In this document: in pieces, positions 46,331 to 58,175 of the stretch
Numbering within the stretch: position 1 is the stretch's first letter
Layout of the letters: each line of letters starts with the position of its first letter
Source: Filosporella fistucella
Taxonomy: Eukaryota > Ascomycota > Leotiomycetes > Helotiales
Assembly (NCBI GenBank): GCA_030077755.1
Contig: JAQJZZ010000010.1
Span: forward strand, 3,224,001-3,288,000
Length of the DNA: 64,000 nucleotides
Direction: 5' to 3'
Translations under genes and position numbers: made by a program
The notes under the pieces: generated by a model
What the model was told of the DNA's origin: nothing
Database searches by the model: none
The model's input: only the letters and a program-made list of their open reading frames with translations

Positions 46331-47487
46331 CAGGAGCGCGCTAGCGCTTGCCCCGAAAAGGAAATATAAGCGAGCGAGAGGTGAATGAGCGGGAGGAAAA
46401 TAGATCAGACGAGCTTACCTGGTGTAGTACGGACGAAAGCTGCTGTGACCAAGTGTAAAGGCTGTGAGATGTTAGCTGTGATGATGGTAGATTGGGGATG
46501 TGATCTGTGAAGACAGTCTGTTTGTGTGTACTTACATCTGTGTATGTACCAAGCTGGATGATGATCAAAAGCTGTTCCAAGTACTGGTGTTGGGAGAGGA
46601 GAAATTAAAAGAAGAAAAAGTGTGATGTAGGAAGGATGGTGGAAGAATGCAGAAAGTGAGAAAGGAAGGGCTTAAATAGACAGAGCAGGTCGACGATGCG
46701 GCAGATTGGGAAAGAGCCACTTGACGGCGCTGTTCTATTGGCCGACAGCGGGGCGGCGACATCATATTTGAGACTCGCTGGCCTGAGGACGACGACCTCC
46801 CGGGGCAGAGGATAGACGCTCATTATCGCAAGGTAAACTTCTGAGCCCATAGGTGCTCGGATTATCATGCTAGGCCCCAAAATACACATAAAAAATTGGC
46901 ACAAATGCAGTCAGAATAGTGGAAAATTGCCCTACTCCATGTTTCCGGGCTACCAAGTTACTACAAGAAAGCTCCTCCTGAGTTGCCTATGCCCTGTCTG
47001 CTAGTAATACAATGTCACAAAGCACAAAATCCATCAAAGGACTGCGCGACAATGAAGCATTGAAGCATGACTCGCAAGATTGGGGGTGGGAGGTCGTGGT
47101 TTGCATGTGAATCACTAGTCTACCCAGCTTGCATAAGCATGAAAGATGAAATAAGCACGAGGGAAGCTCAAAAAGGTGTCTCCGCCCTGGGTCAAGACGA
47201 GCTGCAGGAAAAGAAAGCGCAGAATGTGTAATTTGGCTGAATTTAAGAAGCCACTGGATGCTACAGAGTCTACACGGAGTACTATCAGTCTCAAGGTAGA
47301 CTGAATGCGCGCAGAAGTCCAATTTGACGCAAGGTATGTCACGAAGGAACGAAGAACAGCAATTCCTAGCTGCTGGGGCGAGCAAGATGAAACTGTGATG
47401 CCTTTCAAAGCTTTCCGCGGAGCACAATACTGGCGAGTCGAATGAGCAAGTCAAATTTGCCAATCTTCGCTGCTGCGTAGTGAAAAC

Positions 47488-48110
47488 GAGATATTCTGAA
47501 GGCCGGACTGTCGACGAACAGCTTCTGCACAGTAATTGACGAAGGCACTCGCTTCAGAAGCAGATGCTGACGAAGCTGGTCTCTCGCACAAAGAATATCT
47601 GGGCTCCTAGATGCTAGCATCGAGCAGCGTCAGCTGGAGACTTGAATGTGAATATGCAGTCTCTATTCAGGTAACTGACGAGGTCAATTTCCTCAAAAGT
47701 AGCTGTCTACGAAGGTCATTATGGCTCTAGCAGAGAACTACATCTTCTAGAGGCCGGAGCGTCGACCAGTCTCAAAGCAGGTAGTTGACGAGCTTACTTT
47801 CTCTGGAAGCAACTGCTCACGAAGTTCATTTCACGGGCAAAGAAGATCTGGCTTTTAGCTGCTAGCAGAGGAGGTCAGATTCTAAATGCCGAATCGCTAA
47901 CGAACAATCTCTTTGCAGGCAGTCGACCAACCTACCCTCTTCGGGAGCAGCTACTCACGAAGTTCGTTAAAGTGCTGGCAGAGCCCGAGATTCCCTGGAG
48001 GCCGAAACTTCAACGAACCAGCTCTCTGAAGGCAATCGACCAAACTCCTCTCTTCGAAAGTAACTGCTCACGAAGTTCGTGCCCGATACGAAGAAGCTCC
48101 TCTTCACAAG
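47488..48110. repeat. tandem repeat array, about five units of about 125 bp
   Basis: Successive copies start near 47488 (AAGGCCGGACTGTCGACGAAC), 47610, 47749 (AGGCCGGAGCGTCGACCAG), 47878 and 47998 (GGAGGCCGAAACTTCAACGAACCAG). Within each the same order is found: GCAGT-ATTGACGA or GCAATCGACCAA, then CTCTTCG-AAGCAACTGCTCACGAAGTTCGT, then AAGAAGATCTGG and a GCTAGCAGAG-like end. The strongest shared block is the CTGCTCACGAAGTTC core, seen near 47811, 47949 and 48067 and, more diverged, near 47560 and 47705. Confidence 0.75.
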
Positions 48111-50121
48111 TATCGCTTGGTGATCCAGCAGAAGGAGGTAAGCAAAATCCCTGAGAAGCAGCAGACAAAGAAATTACTGGGAGCATTTTCTTTTAACGCT
48201 CAAGCTTTGAGGCCGAGACTGATGTCTGCTGCAGGAAGCTAAGAGACTACAAGCTCCTTTGTCCTCGAAACACAATCCTTTATTCGATTATCTCTTCCGA
48301 CGAAGTGAGCATTTCAAGAACGAAAATCGGCTTCATAAAATCGACGAGGACATAAAGGGTGGTAGCAGCAGCGAGGACCGCGAAGATAGACAATAACGCC
48401 ATAATGATGCATATGGAGGGATACCTGATGAACGGCATCATGGGCATGGCCATGGTAGCGATGCTCAGAAAGATAACAATCAATGCTTATGGCACATCAG
48501 GTGGAATTACATGGGCTAGGAATCAAAGAGCGGACAATTCGGTGTCAAGATTATGAGTACGATAGCAGAGGGATAATACACTTGGCTGTGGACTGAGTGG
48601 GAATTAAGCATTGAGTACGATTTGGCATCATATGTCATAGACAGTGACCTCAATTTCTAGTCACAGCGACGTAATCTCTCCAAAAGCGCTTTTCGCACTG
48701 CTTGGAAACTGTTTGTCATGAGAATTGGCTCGTGAGATTATGTCTATGGAAGGATAAGACCATCTTTCCTGAAGCTGCTACTCCCATACCCATAACCTTA
48801 GTAAATGTCTGGCAGGGTTTAGGAGTGAAATTATTCAGCTGGCGATTCTTGAAATGGGCCTTCTTGGCGCATCTGAAAATATTGTCTTATCAGATCTTGT
48901 TCTCGTGTCGGCATCTGTGAATAACTAGCTATGATAGTGGAAATAGCTATTTTCCCGAGAAGAGCGTCGCGAATCGCCGAGAGAACTCGCTACCAGTGTA
49001 ATGTAGATCAAAAGTGCATATTAAAAGGATACCAGTATGTGGACTCTGAGCACATCGTTGCTGGGCAGGTAGTCAATAGCTTGAGAACTTCACGACTTAC
49101 TTCAGCAAGCTATGCAACGCAACTCGGTCCTCAAAACCTGTTTGCACTTTGCTCGAGATCCTGAAAAACAGTCTACAAAACACTAGAGCAAGCACTCAGA
49201 GAGAGAACGTCGGGTAATTCAACTAGAAATGTGGCTGTATGGAATAACGATCTCAGTTCGAGACGAGCTACTATGCTATTGGAAGTCAAGCTATTCTCAA
49301 GAACCCGGTTTATTTAATCAAAAGTCTAAGGGGCTGTCTATTGAGGAACTCGAGGCTTGCCCGTCGCAATGAACAGGTGCTCTCGATGAGCCTGGCTGCT
49401 TCATTGACTTCGAAGGCTAAAGCCACCATGTCAAAGGGTTCCTTGAAATCGGCTGAGGATATGATTGCCCGCCTAAAGGAATGACTAATTCGTGAAGACT
49501 GATATCCAAATATGTTTCTCAGAGCTCTGCATCATGTCAAAGCTTCTAGGCTCTAGACATTTACCCCTATTCTTTACTCCTCAATAGAGAAGGCTACACA
49601 GGCAAGCTTGCTGACACTACCAATAGGTGACCTTCTTATATATACAAGACATAGCAGACCCGTTTCTCGTCGGGCAGACTGCTACCCTCGGTCTTTGGAA
49701 AGCTTTTGAGCTTCATATGCTCTGAACTATACAGACAATTGTGTTGCTATCATGTCTACTAGATATGAGATTGACCCTGCCCATAACACAATATCTGCCG
49801 GCATTCAACTCTCATTTGAATGAATAGCTCCCTTCTCAAGTTGACGTTGTGTCCTGCAGATACCGACGAAAGCGAATGAGTCGGAGAAACCGACTTGAAG
49901 CTTCGATTGATGGAGGCAGTTGGTTGTCAATTTTAGGTTTTCTGGCTATCGACAAGGGTGGCACGGCCCATCTTCGGCCCAGAAAGCCAGACGCATGGTT
50001 CCGAAACCACTAGGCACAACTTCGATCACACCAGCTGCTCGAATGTGCTGTGGAACATTCTTGTGCGGCTCTAAACCATTGCTCTAGTTGCTTTGTTTGA
50101 GACGATCACCATCATACAAAG

Positions 50122-52727
50122 ATGCCGCGAAAGGCGCCTCAGTACGACGATTACAGAGTGGCTGTACAACAGGTAGGCTGCATAGCTAGGTACTGAAGCT
50201 CTATTGACATGCTCCCAGATCATTCTCTCCTCCTCTGATGCAGATTACCTCGACCAGCTGATACCTGCCCTGAAAGATGCCACGAACTTGAATCGGACCC
50301 AGTCACTTGCCCAGAGTTTGTCGCAGTATGCTGAGGAAAGGGAAGCTGATATTGAGCGGATTGGATTGACGAAGCATGATGAGTTCCTTACCTCTGTCAA
50401 TCAATTGCAAACTGTACGAGAGGGAACCGTTGCCCTAACAGCAGAAATTCTGCAGCTCAACCAATCGATACAAGCCAGCACAGAGAAATTGGCTGCGCAG
50501 AAGGAGGCGCTGGTAGACACCAAAGCAATCAAGCAGAACATTGCTGAAGCGTCGGAAGCATTGAAAGAATCACTGAAGATCTTGCACGCTGTAAACCAGG
50601 CTCATGATCTGATTCGAAAGAAGAAGTACTATGCTGCGCTTAAGGCGCTGGACGATTTACAAAACGAGTATTTAATTCCCACGATTCAAAACAAATATGC
50701 GACACAGCACAAGCTGGCAGACATAATTCAGAAATCGATACCTTCGTCCCAGAAAGCTATCTCGGAAGCGGTTATGACGGATTTGAACACCTGGCTGTAC
50801 CGAATCAGAGAGACATCACAATTTTTGGGAGAGGTGGCATTTTATCACACTGAGCTCAGACGAACACGGCAGAAGGAACGCATGGAATCGAATGCATTTC
50901 TCCGCAACTTCAAATTGAATTCTGCCATTGAGCTGGTATTTGATGAAAGCGAAGAGTTCGATGTGCTAGACAATGAGGAGCTGCAGGTTGAATTTACACC
51001 GTTATTTGAATGTCTGCATATACACGAAGCACTTGGGCAAAGTGACAAATTCAGAGCCGACTATGCAGCAACTCGCAGAAGACAGAAGGAATTGTTACTT
51101 CCTACTTCCGTGGACTTGATGGCAGAAGATGAAACAAGTTTGAGTAGTTTGCTGGAAGGTATTGCTGGATTCGCAATCATAGAGAAAGCGACCATGAGTA
51201 AGGCACATAATTTGAGATCCCCAGTTGAGGTAATTCCTGTCATTTTATTGATTATTGATTTGATTTCTTGCTCACAGAGACAGGTTGATGAACTTTGGGA
51301 TTCGATGTGCCAAAGTGCTATGAAGTTGATTACGAAGGCACTCGACGATGTCGAAACTGCTGAATCGATACTGAAAATGAAAGGCGTGATTGCAATGTTT
51401 ATTCAGACTATGGATGGGTGGGGATATTCCGTGACAGCGTTGGACAATTTTCTCTTGAAATTGTTCGACAAGTATGCTGAGCTTCTAAAGAAGAGGTTTA
51501 GCGATGATTTCCAAGAGGTAAGAAAACCACTTCGAATAGCAATACTCAACTGACTCTGATAGATTGTTTCTACTGATGATTACATGCCTATGCCAATTAG
51601 CAATATCGATGAGTATGACAAGGTGGTCAACGTCACTTGGTTCACTCCAGATAAGTCCAGAGAGGAGCTCACGTAAGTGCCTTAAAAAATTAGAAGTACA
51701 CAGCTGACGTTATCAGATTCCCATGTGTCCTTCCATTTTCTCAAATGTATCCTCTCTGCTGCATTGATATCAGGAACTTCCTCAACCAATTCTACTTCTT
51801 TTCAGACAATCACTTCCAGCATCCCAATGTTATCGACCAAACCTTAAAGCAAGCTTTGGATCAATTACTCTCGGACAAAGTCTGCAAGTCCCTTGTGGAG
51901 CGTCTAAATTCGACATTTCTGGGTCAGATAGTACAAATTCTCATCAACCTAGAGCATTTCGAAACGGCATGTAGAGAGCTAGAACAGCTCCTTATAGCTG
52001 CTCGATCATCTACATCAGCTGGTGGACCCATTGTCTTGGATGCTACCGAGGAATTCAGGAGCAATAAAAAGACTGCCGAGAAGCGTATATTTGAACTAGT
52101 CAACTCCAAAATTGATGACTTGGTAGAAACTGCAGAATACGACTGGTAAGCTTCTTGCCCTCTCATCCTCACTCTACTAATCCTCTCAGGATGGCACCAT
52201 CACTACAAAACGAGCCAAGCAATTACATGCACACTCTAATCCAATACCTCTCCAACATCATGAACTCCACTCTCCTCGGCCTTCCCCGCGAAATCAAGGA
52301 ACTGATTTACTTTGACGCCCTTTCACATGCCGCCAACATGATACTCGCTCTTCCTCTCTCCCAAGACGTCAAGAAGATCAATCCTAATGGTGTAGCGGCT
52401 CTTGCCAAGGACGTCAACTATCTCGCTGAGTTTGTCGATACGCTTGAGAATGCACCTATTTTGAAAGAGAATCTTGACGAGTTACAGCAGACGGTGCAGT
52501 TGATGTTGACGGAGAATCCGGATGAGTTCTATGATATCTCGATTAGAAATAAGAAATTTGGAAGGGTGGATGCTATGAATGGGCCATTGCTATTGGAGAA
52601 GTACGATTTTGTCCCTGACGACTGTCGTTACGACACTAACTATGATAGGCTTACACATTCCGTCGTCCAAAGTCCATCGAGGAACGAAGGCTTGGCGAAT
52701 TTCGCATCCAGATTCAGAAACAAGTAA
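50122..52727 (+). CDS. sec15: exocyst complex component SEC15
   Basis: Subunit of the octameric exocyst that tethers secretory vesicles at growth sites; Sec15 binds the Rab Sec4 on the vesicle. Six exons: 50122-50172, 50219-51229, 51278-51517, 51563-51672, 51717-52145 and 52190-52727. They give 792 residues, a normal length, with all phases closing. The long helical body shows family patterns: LSSSDADYLDQLIPALKDA, KHDEFLTSVNQLQTVREGT, VNQAHDLIRKKKYYAALKAL, FYHTELRRTRQKERMESNAF, MDGWGYSVTALDNFLLKLFDKY, and near the end LGLPREIKELIYFDALSHAAN. Acceptor choice for exon 3 is not unique: AG at 51277 or at 51283 both keep frame and differ by two residues. Confidence 0.95.
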
Positions 52728-53066
52728 ACTTATATATCACGAGATACAAGCCATGTTCAAGTACTGTTCAACGCAATCTGGACTTTTGGTTCTGGTTTCT
52801 GGTTCATTACAATCCAAGCAATCGCCTGAGGAAATAGCCACACGATTTGGGGTACTGGTTGCCTCCTAACTCCGTATTCGATCCAAACTAGCTCCATCGC
52901 CTCCTCAAAAATCATTTTAGCCAACCTCGTAATCTCTCTCGCCTTCAGCATCAGCATCGCCTTCTCCACCATCATGGCGGGGATATTGGTGTCCGGGGTC
53001 TTGGCCGACAGATGGATCTTGGGGACGTTGTTGTTGCTGTGGAACGTGGTACATTTGCTTCACAGG
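52728..53066. other. convergent 3' spacer, SEC15 and HAP5
   Basis: About 340 bp between the two stop codons. No gene seen; frames here are spurious. Confidence 0.5.
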
Positions 53067-54102
53067 TCAGTTGAGGTTTTCTCCGGGACTCGGATGGTAT
53101 ACCTGTTGGGTTTGCATCGCGGGGTAACCGTAGATTCCTTCCATTTCACCATACATCTGCTGTGGAGGTGCACCATATGGAGCAGCAGGACCAGGTTGAA
53201 CTTGTGGTGCATACATGTTGCCTTGCTGGCGGTAATCAGGCTCCTGGGCAAGACCATGGCCGAGTGTGTAATCAGGGGGAGGCATATGTCCAGCGGCATG
53301 TTGCTGAGGTATACTCTGTGGTGGTAGCTGAGCACCACCTGCAGGAGGCACACCTTGTGGTGGTTGAGCAGCACCAGTCTTTCTCGTATGCGCAGCAGCT
53401 TCCTCACGAGGCACAATATCAATCAAGAAATCAAACATATCACTCTTTGCCAATGCGCTCGCGATATCTGATCGTTGTAGTGTACGGCGCTTGTTCTCCT
53501 CGGCGTGAATCCAAGCTCGCATTGTAAGTTCAGTGATGAAGATATCACACCCTTTGGCGAACAAGATAGGTGCTTCGGCGGAAATCATCTTTACTTCGGG
53601 ATCGGCTTTCATAACCTTCTTGATGCGTGCGAGGGGTAGCTGATGCAGTTTGTAATCGTGGGTTTCGGTCTCGAGGTGCGAGATTACGTGTTGCCAGTAT
53701 GTGGTTAAGATGTCTTTGTATGTGCCGTGAAGACCTTGATTTACCTGAAGTCATCAATATCTGCCACGGGAAGAGAGGAATAGAGGGGTGACCTACATTT
53801 GCCCATGCTCCGGTGTAGAATTCTGCGACGGGAGCGTAACCTTGCGCTGCGAGCTATTAAGAATCAGTTCTGTCCATGTGAGATGTATATTCAGCTGAAT
53901 GAACGTACCGATGCACTGGCGCCTGATAATCATGTTAGCTATGTTCTGTCGATTCTCAATGCTTCTTCTATCTGGGAAATAGAGGAGCTCTATTTGGGCT
54001 ATTTGGGAAGTACATACCATAATGACCACCATGATTTGTATCATACGGCGGCTGAGCACGCTGCTGTCCTTGGCCATGCGCTGACGGCGGTGGAGGATCC
54101 AT
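53067..54102 (-). CDS. hapE: CCAAT-binding factor subunit HAP5/HapE (NF-YC)
   Basis: Histone-fold subunit that pairs with HAP3 and joins HAP2 on CCAAT boxes; in fungi the complex also acts in iron and redox control through HapX. Four exons: 54102-54018, a 14-nt microexon 53922-53909, 53853-53797 and 53744-53067. They give 277 residues with all phases closing. The N-terminus is Pro/Gln/His-rich ([14 protein letters not shown]). The conserved block [11 protein letters not shown] leads into the histone fold: [41 protein letters not shown], and [25 protein letters not shown]. The C-terminal Pro/Gln-rich tail is typical. Without the microexon the frame between exons 1 and 3 is broken, so automatic gene finders may truncate the N-terminus. 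Confidence 0.93.
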
Positions 54103-55575
54103 CTTGCTGTTCTCTTCAAAGATCTCTCTCAATGTCTTTCAATGTGTCGCTCTCCCAATAAGCTTTCCTTCGTAGGCTTGCTTCAACTCCGGTGCTCGAA
54201 TCTCTCTCGGAAGCTGACGTCCGAGGCTCTTCCGGGCGCAACACAATCAATGATAATCCTTCGAATCGTTATCGATTGCAATGGAGAATGCGCTCGATAA
54301 TTGTATTAAGGAAGAAGCTGAATGAATGCGCGACTGCACTTGAGCTTGTTGATAGCTCTGGGTTGCGGACGTGCTGATTGGCTTCTGGTGTTGATGGATG
54401 GATCGTACCGGCTGGCGGGCGAAGTGGAGGGGTTGGGTTTGGGGTTGGGCTGGATGACTGATGGGTGTGATGGGTTTTGACGAGGCGAGCAGAGGACGAA
54501 TGACAGACGGAGGGCGAGTGCGTCGACGGGTTTTAATTGCTGGTGACCTGAACGTGACCCGTTGCAGAACCTATGAGATGGCTGTTCCTGGGGATGTATG
54601 GTATGTATGGTATGTCAAGGTAATTAAAGCTGCCGTTGAGATTCGGGAGGTTTAAACACTGGCTGGATCAGTGGGTTTGTGGTGTTGAACCTGGAAGTTC
54701 CTAGGTAGGCACAGGAGGCAGGCAGGCAGGTAGGTACCTCTCGACCAGAAATGTATGTCTATGTACCTCGACGAATACGGTGTGTGGGGAGTCAGGAAGG
54801 GGTTTACTCTCGACTTCGATTTGAGGGGAAGGACTGGATGGACTGGACTGGATAGAAACCAGAGAACAGGACTGGAAGATCATGAGCGCGCCATGGTCGG
54901 TATATATGTGTGTTTGCCATTTACATTGGGCAGCTTTTCATGCAGCTGCAGTACCTAGCCAGCAGCATCGGCAGCAGCATCAGCCAGCTTGTTCTCTGCT
55001 GTGCGTTGTCCACCACACTTTCTTTTAGTGTGTAGGTAAGGTAAGGTAGTTGGTAAGGTAGACAGCCTGGTTATTTTCGAGGTGTGTGCTGCACTGCGCA
55101 TCATCCCATTCCCTCTTCGATGCCATCCCACCGCCTCTACTTGCAAGGCTGATGAAGTCTAGGTAGAATACTTGGTGCCGTAGGTAAAAAAGCGCAAGAT
55201 ATCCCACGTCCGTATCTGTATGATGAACGCACCCACGGCCGATGTAGAGGCCGACCGTAGATGCCCAAATCTTCAATATGCCACTTTGATAACGAATAGG
55301 AGGATTCTGCTGCAAAAGTGAGGCCTGCGACATCGTCATCTTTCGTTTCTTCAGCTCACGATTTCCCACTTCTCTTCCCGCCTGCCTTCCCGATCCCAAT
55401 GCATTTCACCTGACCGACTTTTGCGCCAGGGCCGATGTTGGCGCTAGTATTATTTAGGTCTAGTGAATTGACCACGAAATTTCTTAGCGAGCGAAGGGAG
55501 AACGAAATAAATTTTTGAAAGCTTGGTTCACAGATCAAAGCAAGCTTTCAACGGCAAGCAACAATTCCACGAGAG
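54103..55575. other. intergenic, promoter of HAP5 and FCF2
   Basis: 1.5 kb between divergent genes. It contains microsatellite-like stretches: GGTATGTAT near 54600, GGCAGGCAGGCAGGTAGGTA at about 54716-54735, and GGACTGGATGGACTGGACTGG at about 54833. No gene seen; frames at 54857-55399 lack motifs. Confidence 0.4.
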
Positions 55576-56493
55576 ATGGCGGACGAAGATTTATCTGACG
55601 AGCAGCTGAAGCAATTGCTCAAGGATGCCGAGCAGAGATTGAGAAGCAAGGGAAAAGAACAGAACAAAATTGCTCTTGTTTCGACTTTGCAAAATAGGTA
55701 CTTCAATCGAACCTCATTGCGACAGAAATCACTGACCCCTCTCAGCATTCCTCAAATAAAGTCCGACAAACAAATCGAATCGTACATCACTCATACCGCC
55801 CAAGGCCCACAAGTCAATCCTTCTCACCTCGTCACCGACGCCCAGCGCAAACAGGCAAATACCATTCGAGTCGTCGAGGATCCTATCATAGTCAAAAGGC
55901 GAGCGCAAGAGGTATGCACACAACATCTCTTTCATTTCAAATTCTTCGATGAGGAAAATTTAACCCAAAAACCATGACGCAGAATCTGGTCCCGTCTTGG
56001 GTACCAGCCTGCAAAAAATGATGTCTTTATATTCATAGTTACGCTGAGAAGAACTCATTCTGTTTTCTGTTTGGAAATTTGCTTGAATACAGCTAATAGA
56101 AATTAGGAAAAGAAAGCTACTGCTGGTGCGAACTGGTTCAACCTTCCAAAGACAGATCTCACTCCTGAGCTCAAGCGCGACCTTCAACTCCTTCGTATGC
56201 GAGATGTCCTTGATCCTAAGAGACATTACAAGAAAGACAATTCGAAGGGCAAAATCCCAGAATTCTCTCAAGTCGGTACTATCATCGAGGGACCAACAGA
56301 GTACTTTAACGAGAGACTCTCGAACAAAGAACGTAAACGTACTCTGGTTGAGGAGGTCCTGGCTGGAGAGCAAGCCACTGGTCGCTTCAAGTCGAAGTAT
56401 AATGATATTCAAGCTGCAAAGACAAGTGGCAAGAAAGCACATTATAAGAAGATGCAGGAGATGAGGAAGAAGGGTGGTGTTTCCAAGAGATGA
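55576..56493 (+). CDS. fcf2: rRNA-processing protein FCF2
   Basis: Nucleolar protein needed for early 35S pre-rRNA cleavages at A0-A2 in small-subunit biogenesis. Two exons, 55576-55911 and 56107-56493, joined over a 195-nt intron, give 240 residues. The C-terminal Fcf2 domain is clear: ANWFNLPKTDLTPELKRDLQ, LRMRDVLDPKRHYKKDN, and FSQVGTIIEGPTEYFNERLS, with a basic end (KKMQEMRKKGGVSKR). The N-terminal part is acidic then basic. A 48-nt in-frame segment, 55697-55744, starts GTACTT, contains CTGAC and ends CTCTCAG. If spliced, it would remove 16 residues and give 224 residues; the retained form is also open. Confidence 0.93.
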
Positions 56494-56604
56494 TTGGTAC
56501 ATCCATACTAGGGTCAAGCTATATATGCAACGGGAAAATGCTATGGTGCCGCAGAGTACCGCCCAACGCCAACACGACAGACACATACCAGCTTCAAGAA
56601 AACA

Positions 56605-58012
56605 CTACTTGGACGTCTCAGAGTCAACAATTTTGATGATCAGTTCCTGCAACAATCAGCATGAGTCTGGAACCGAGGGAGCATGTATACCTTGATATTG
56701 TCCGCAGCATTCCTGCTGCTTTCAAGCACTTCCGTATGGCTTGCTGCCCCCTGCTTCAGCTTGTCCTCCAACTCCGTCTGATTGTTGTCGGCAAGGTCAG
56801 GATCATCTCCTCGAGGGGCTCTCTCGGTGACAGCTACATTCGTTACAAGACTCATTGCGAGAACCCGAATGCCACAATGTCTTGCTACTATGATTTCTGG
56901 CACAGTACTCATTCCAACCAAATCAGCTCCTAATATGGCAAGCATTCGACATTCGGCCCTGGTCTCGTAGCTGATATCGTCAGTCACCTATTCCAGGCTG
57001 AATACCATGACAATAGATGTTATGGAAAAGTGTGGCTAGTTTATCTCGAGTCATATTTAGGGAGAGATACGGCCAACATTGCCGCTGTCAACACCCCGGT
57101 GTTATGTTCAACTCACTTTGGACCTCCTACAAATGCATACACACCTTCGTGCATCTTCATTTTATTATGTTCAACTTCTTCGGAAATATGCTTCCAAGCT
57201 CGATGAGCGATTCTTCTCAATTCAAGGTCATAGGCTTCTGACATCGGTATGAAGCGTTCGCCAAACTGAACGAGATTGGGACCTCGTAAAGGATTTGATC
57301 CTGCGAGTCCTACAAGATTGATATGCTTCTATGGTCAGTAAAATGCATGTAGGTACATAAAAGAACTCACGTCGTGCAAAACCACAACATCTCCAACTTT
57401 GTACTCAGGGTTCAAACCTCCAGCCGCGTTGGTGACTTTGATTGTCAGTGAGGTGAAGGTGAGTTGAGATTTTGAACGGACCTATCAAGGTCTTGACTCC
57501 CAAGAGGCTCAGTACTCGAATAGGAAATGTTGTGGCTTGAAGTTCGTGCCCTTCATAATAACTGAAATGTGAGCAGTTTTCGTCAACTGGTGGTGATCAT
57601 ACTGTGCTCTTCCATTCATCAAAACTGCTGGTGTCATTGAAGTACCAATGTATCCAAAGACGAGCTTTCCAGCATGGCCGGCAACTATACAGATTAGCTG
57701 TTGAAAACAAAAATTACCTTATCATCTCGCTCCACTCTTGCATGTGAAAACTTCCATGACTTCCTCAGGTTTCGCACTATTTGCTGCAAAGGCTCTTGAC
57801 TACCATACTAATCAATGACTTGACATACCAGTACTAACAGGAAATCCCTTAATATCGCTATACGGGATCTCGCATCTCTCCCCCACAATCGCGTGTTCCA
57901 GCCTAGAAAGTCCTGAACCGCCAACAATCCCAATTTTAGGAACACCCGAGCTTTTCAAAATGTTTTTGATAATTTCTGCTGCTGCAGAAACATCTTCAAA
58001 TGTAAAAGCCAT
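56605..58012 (-). CDS. purine nucleoside phosphorylase
   Basis: Splits inosine and guanosine with phosphate (purine salvage). Seven exons: 58012-57829, 57684-57603, 57561-57482, 57435-57371, 57325-57117, 56970-56691 and 56646-56605. They give 313 residues with all phases closing. Motifs of the trimeric PNP/MTAP family are present: [14 protein letters not shown] (phosphate loop), [20 protein letters not shown] (Arg and His for phosphate), [22 protein letters not shown] (base-binding Glu-Thr), [17 protein letters not shown], and SLVTN(V)A with the base-recognition Asn. The small exons of 42-84 nt explain why no long single frame exists. The last exon ([11 protein letters not shown]) is short and could be missed. 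5'-methylthioadenosine phosphorylase is the close alternative, but the NYETRAE and SLVTN context favours PNP. Confidence 0.93.
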
Positions 58013-58175
58013 ATTTACAAAATAGAACCTGGGAACTATGGACGAATTGTGAAAGTTGTGCTGTAACATTAAAGTAGCGATGCATCTGCAGCCTTGTACA
58101 GACCACGATCTCGGGAACAGCCGAGAAATATTTTGTAAAGAACCACCTGCTTGACCTTCAACACAACCACACATC
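58013..58175. promoter_or_regulatory. compact bidirectional promoter, PNP and mitochondrial S10
   Basis: Only 163 bp separate the two start codons of divergent genes, so both 5' UTRs and core promoters must fit here or overlap. No TATA box is obvious. Confidence 0.6.

Larger units (their letters stand above)
45804..50121. other. 4.3 kb gene-poor region upstream of MEI2-like and SEC15 genes
   Basis: No gene could be supported. It holds a tandem duplication of AGCAAAGACGCT near 45865-45895, a CGAAC-rich repetitive patch (46030-46330) and a five-unit repeat array (47488-48110), listed separately. Introns or leader exons of the MEI2-like gene may lie at 45800-46650: the minus strand has several GTAAGT-like donors, for example near 46535. 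Short frames elsewhere have no motifs. Confidence 0.4.

Noticed and set aside
46987..47463. 158-codon minus frame
   Set aside because: Overlaps the edge of repetitive DNA, has a Cys/Leu-rich random composition and a competing frame in the same strand.
47488..48110. CRISPR-like array
   Set aside because: Spacing repeats are long and diverged, there is no short identical repeat with unique spacers, and the genome is fungal.
56640..57241. Plus-strand frames of 74-90 codons under the PNP exons
   Set aside because: Antisense shadows of the assembled seven-exon PNP gene.
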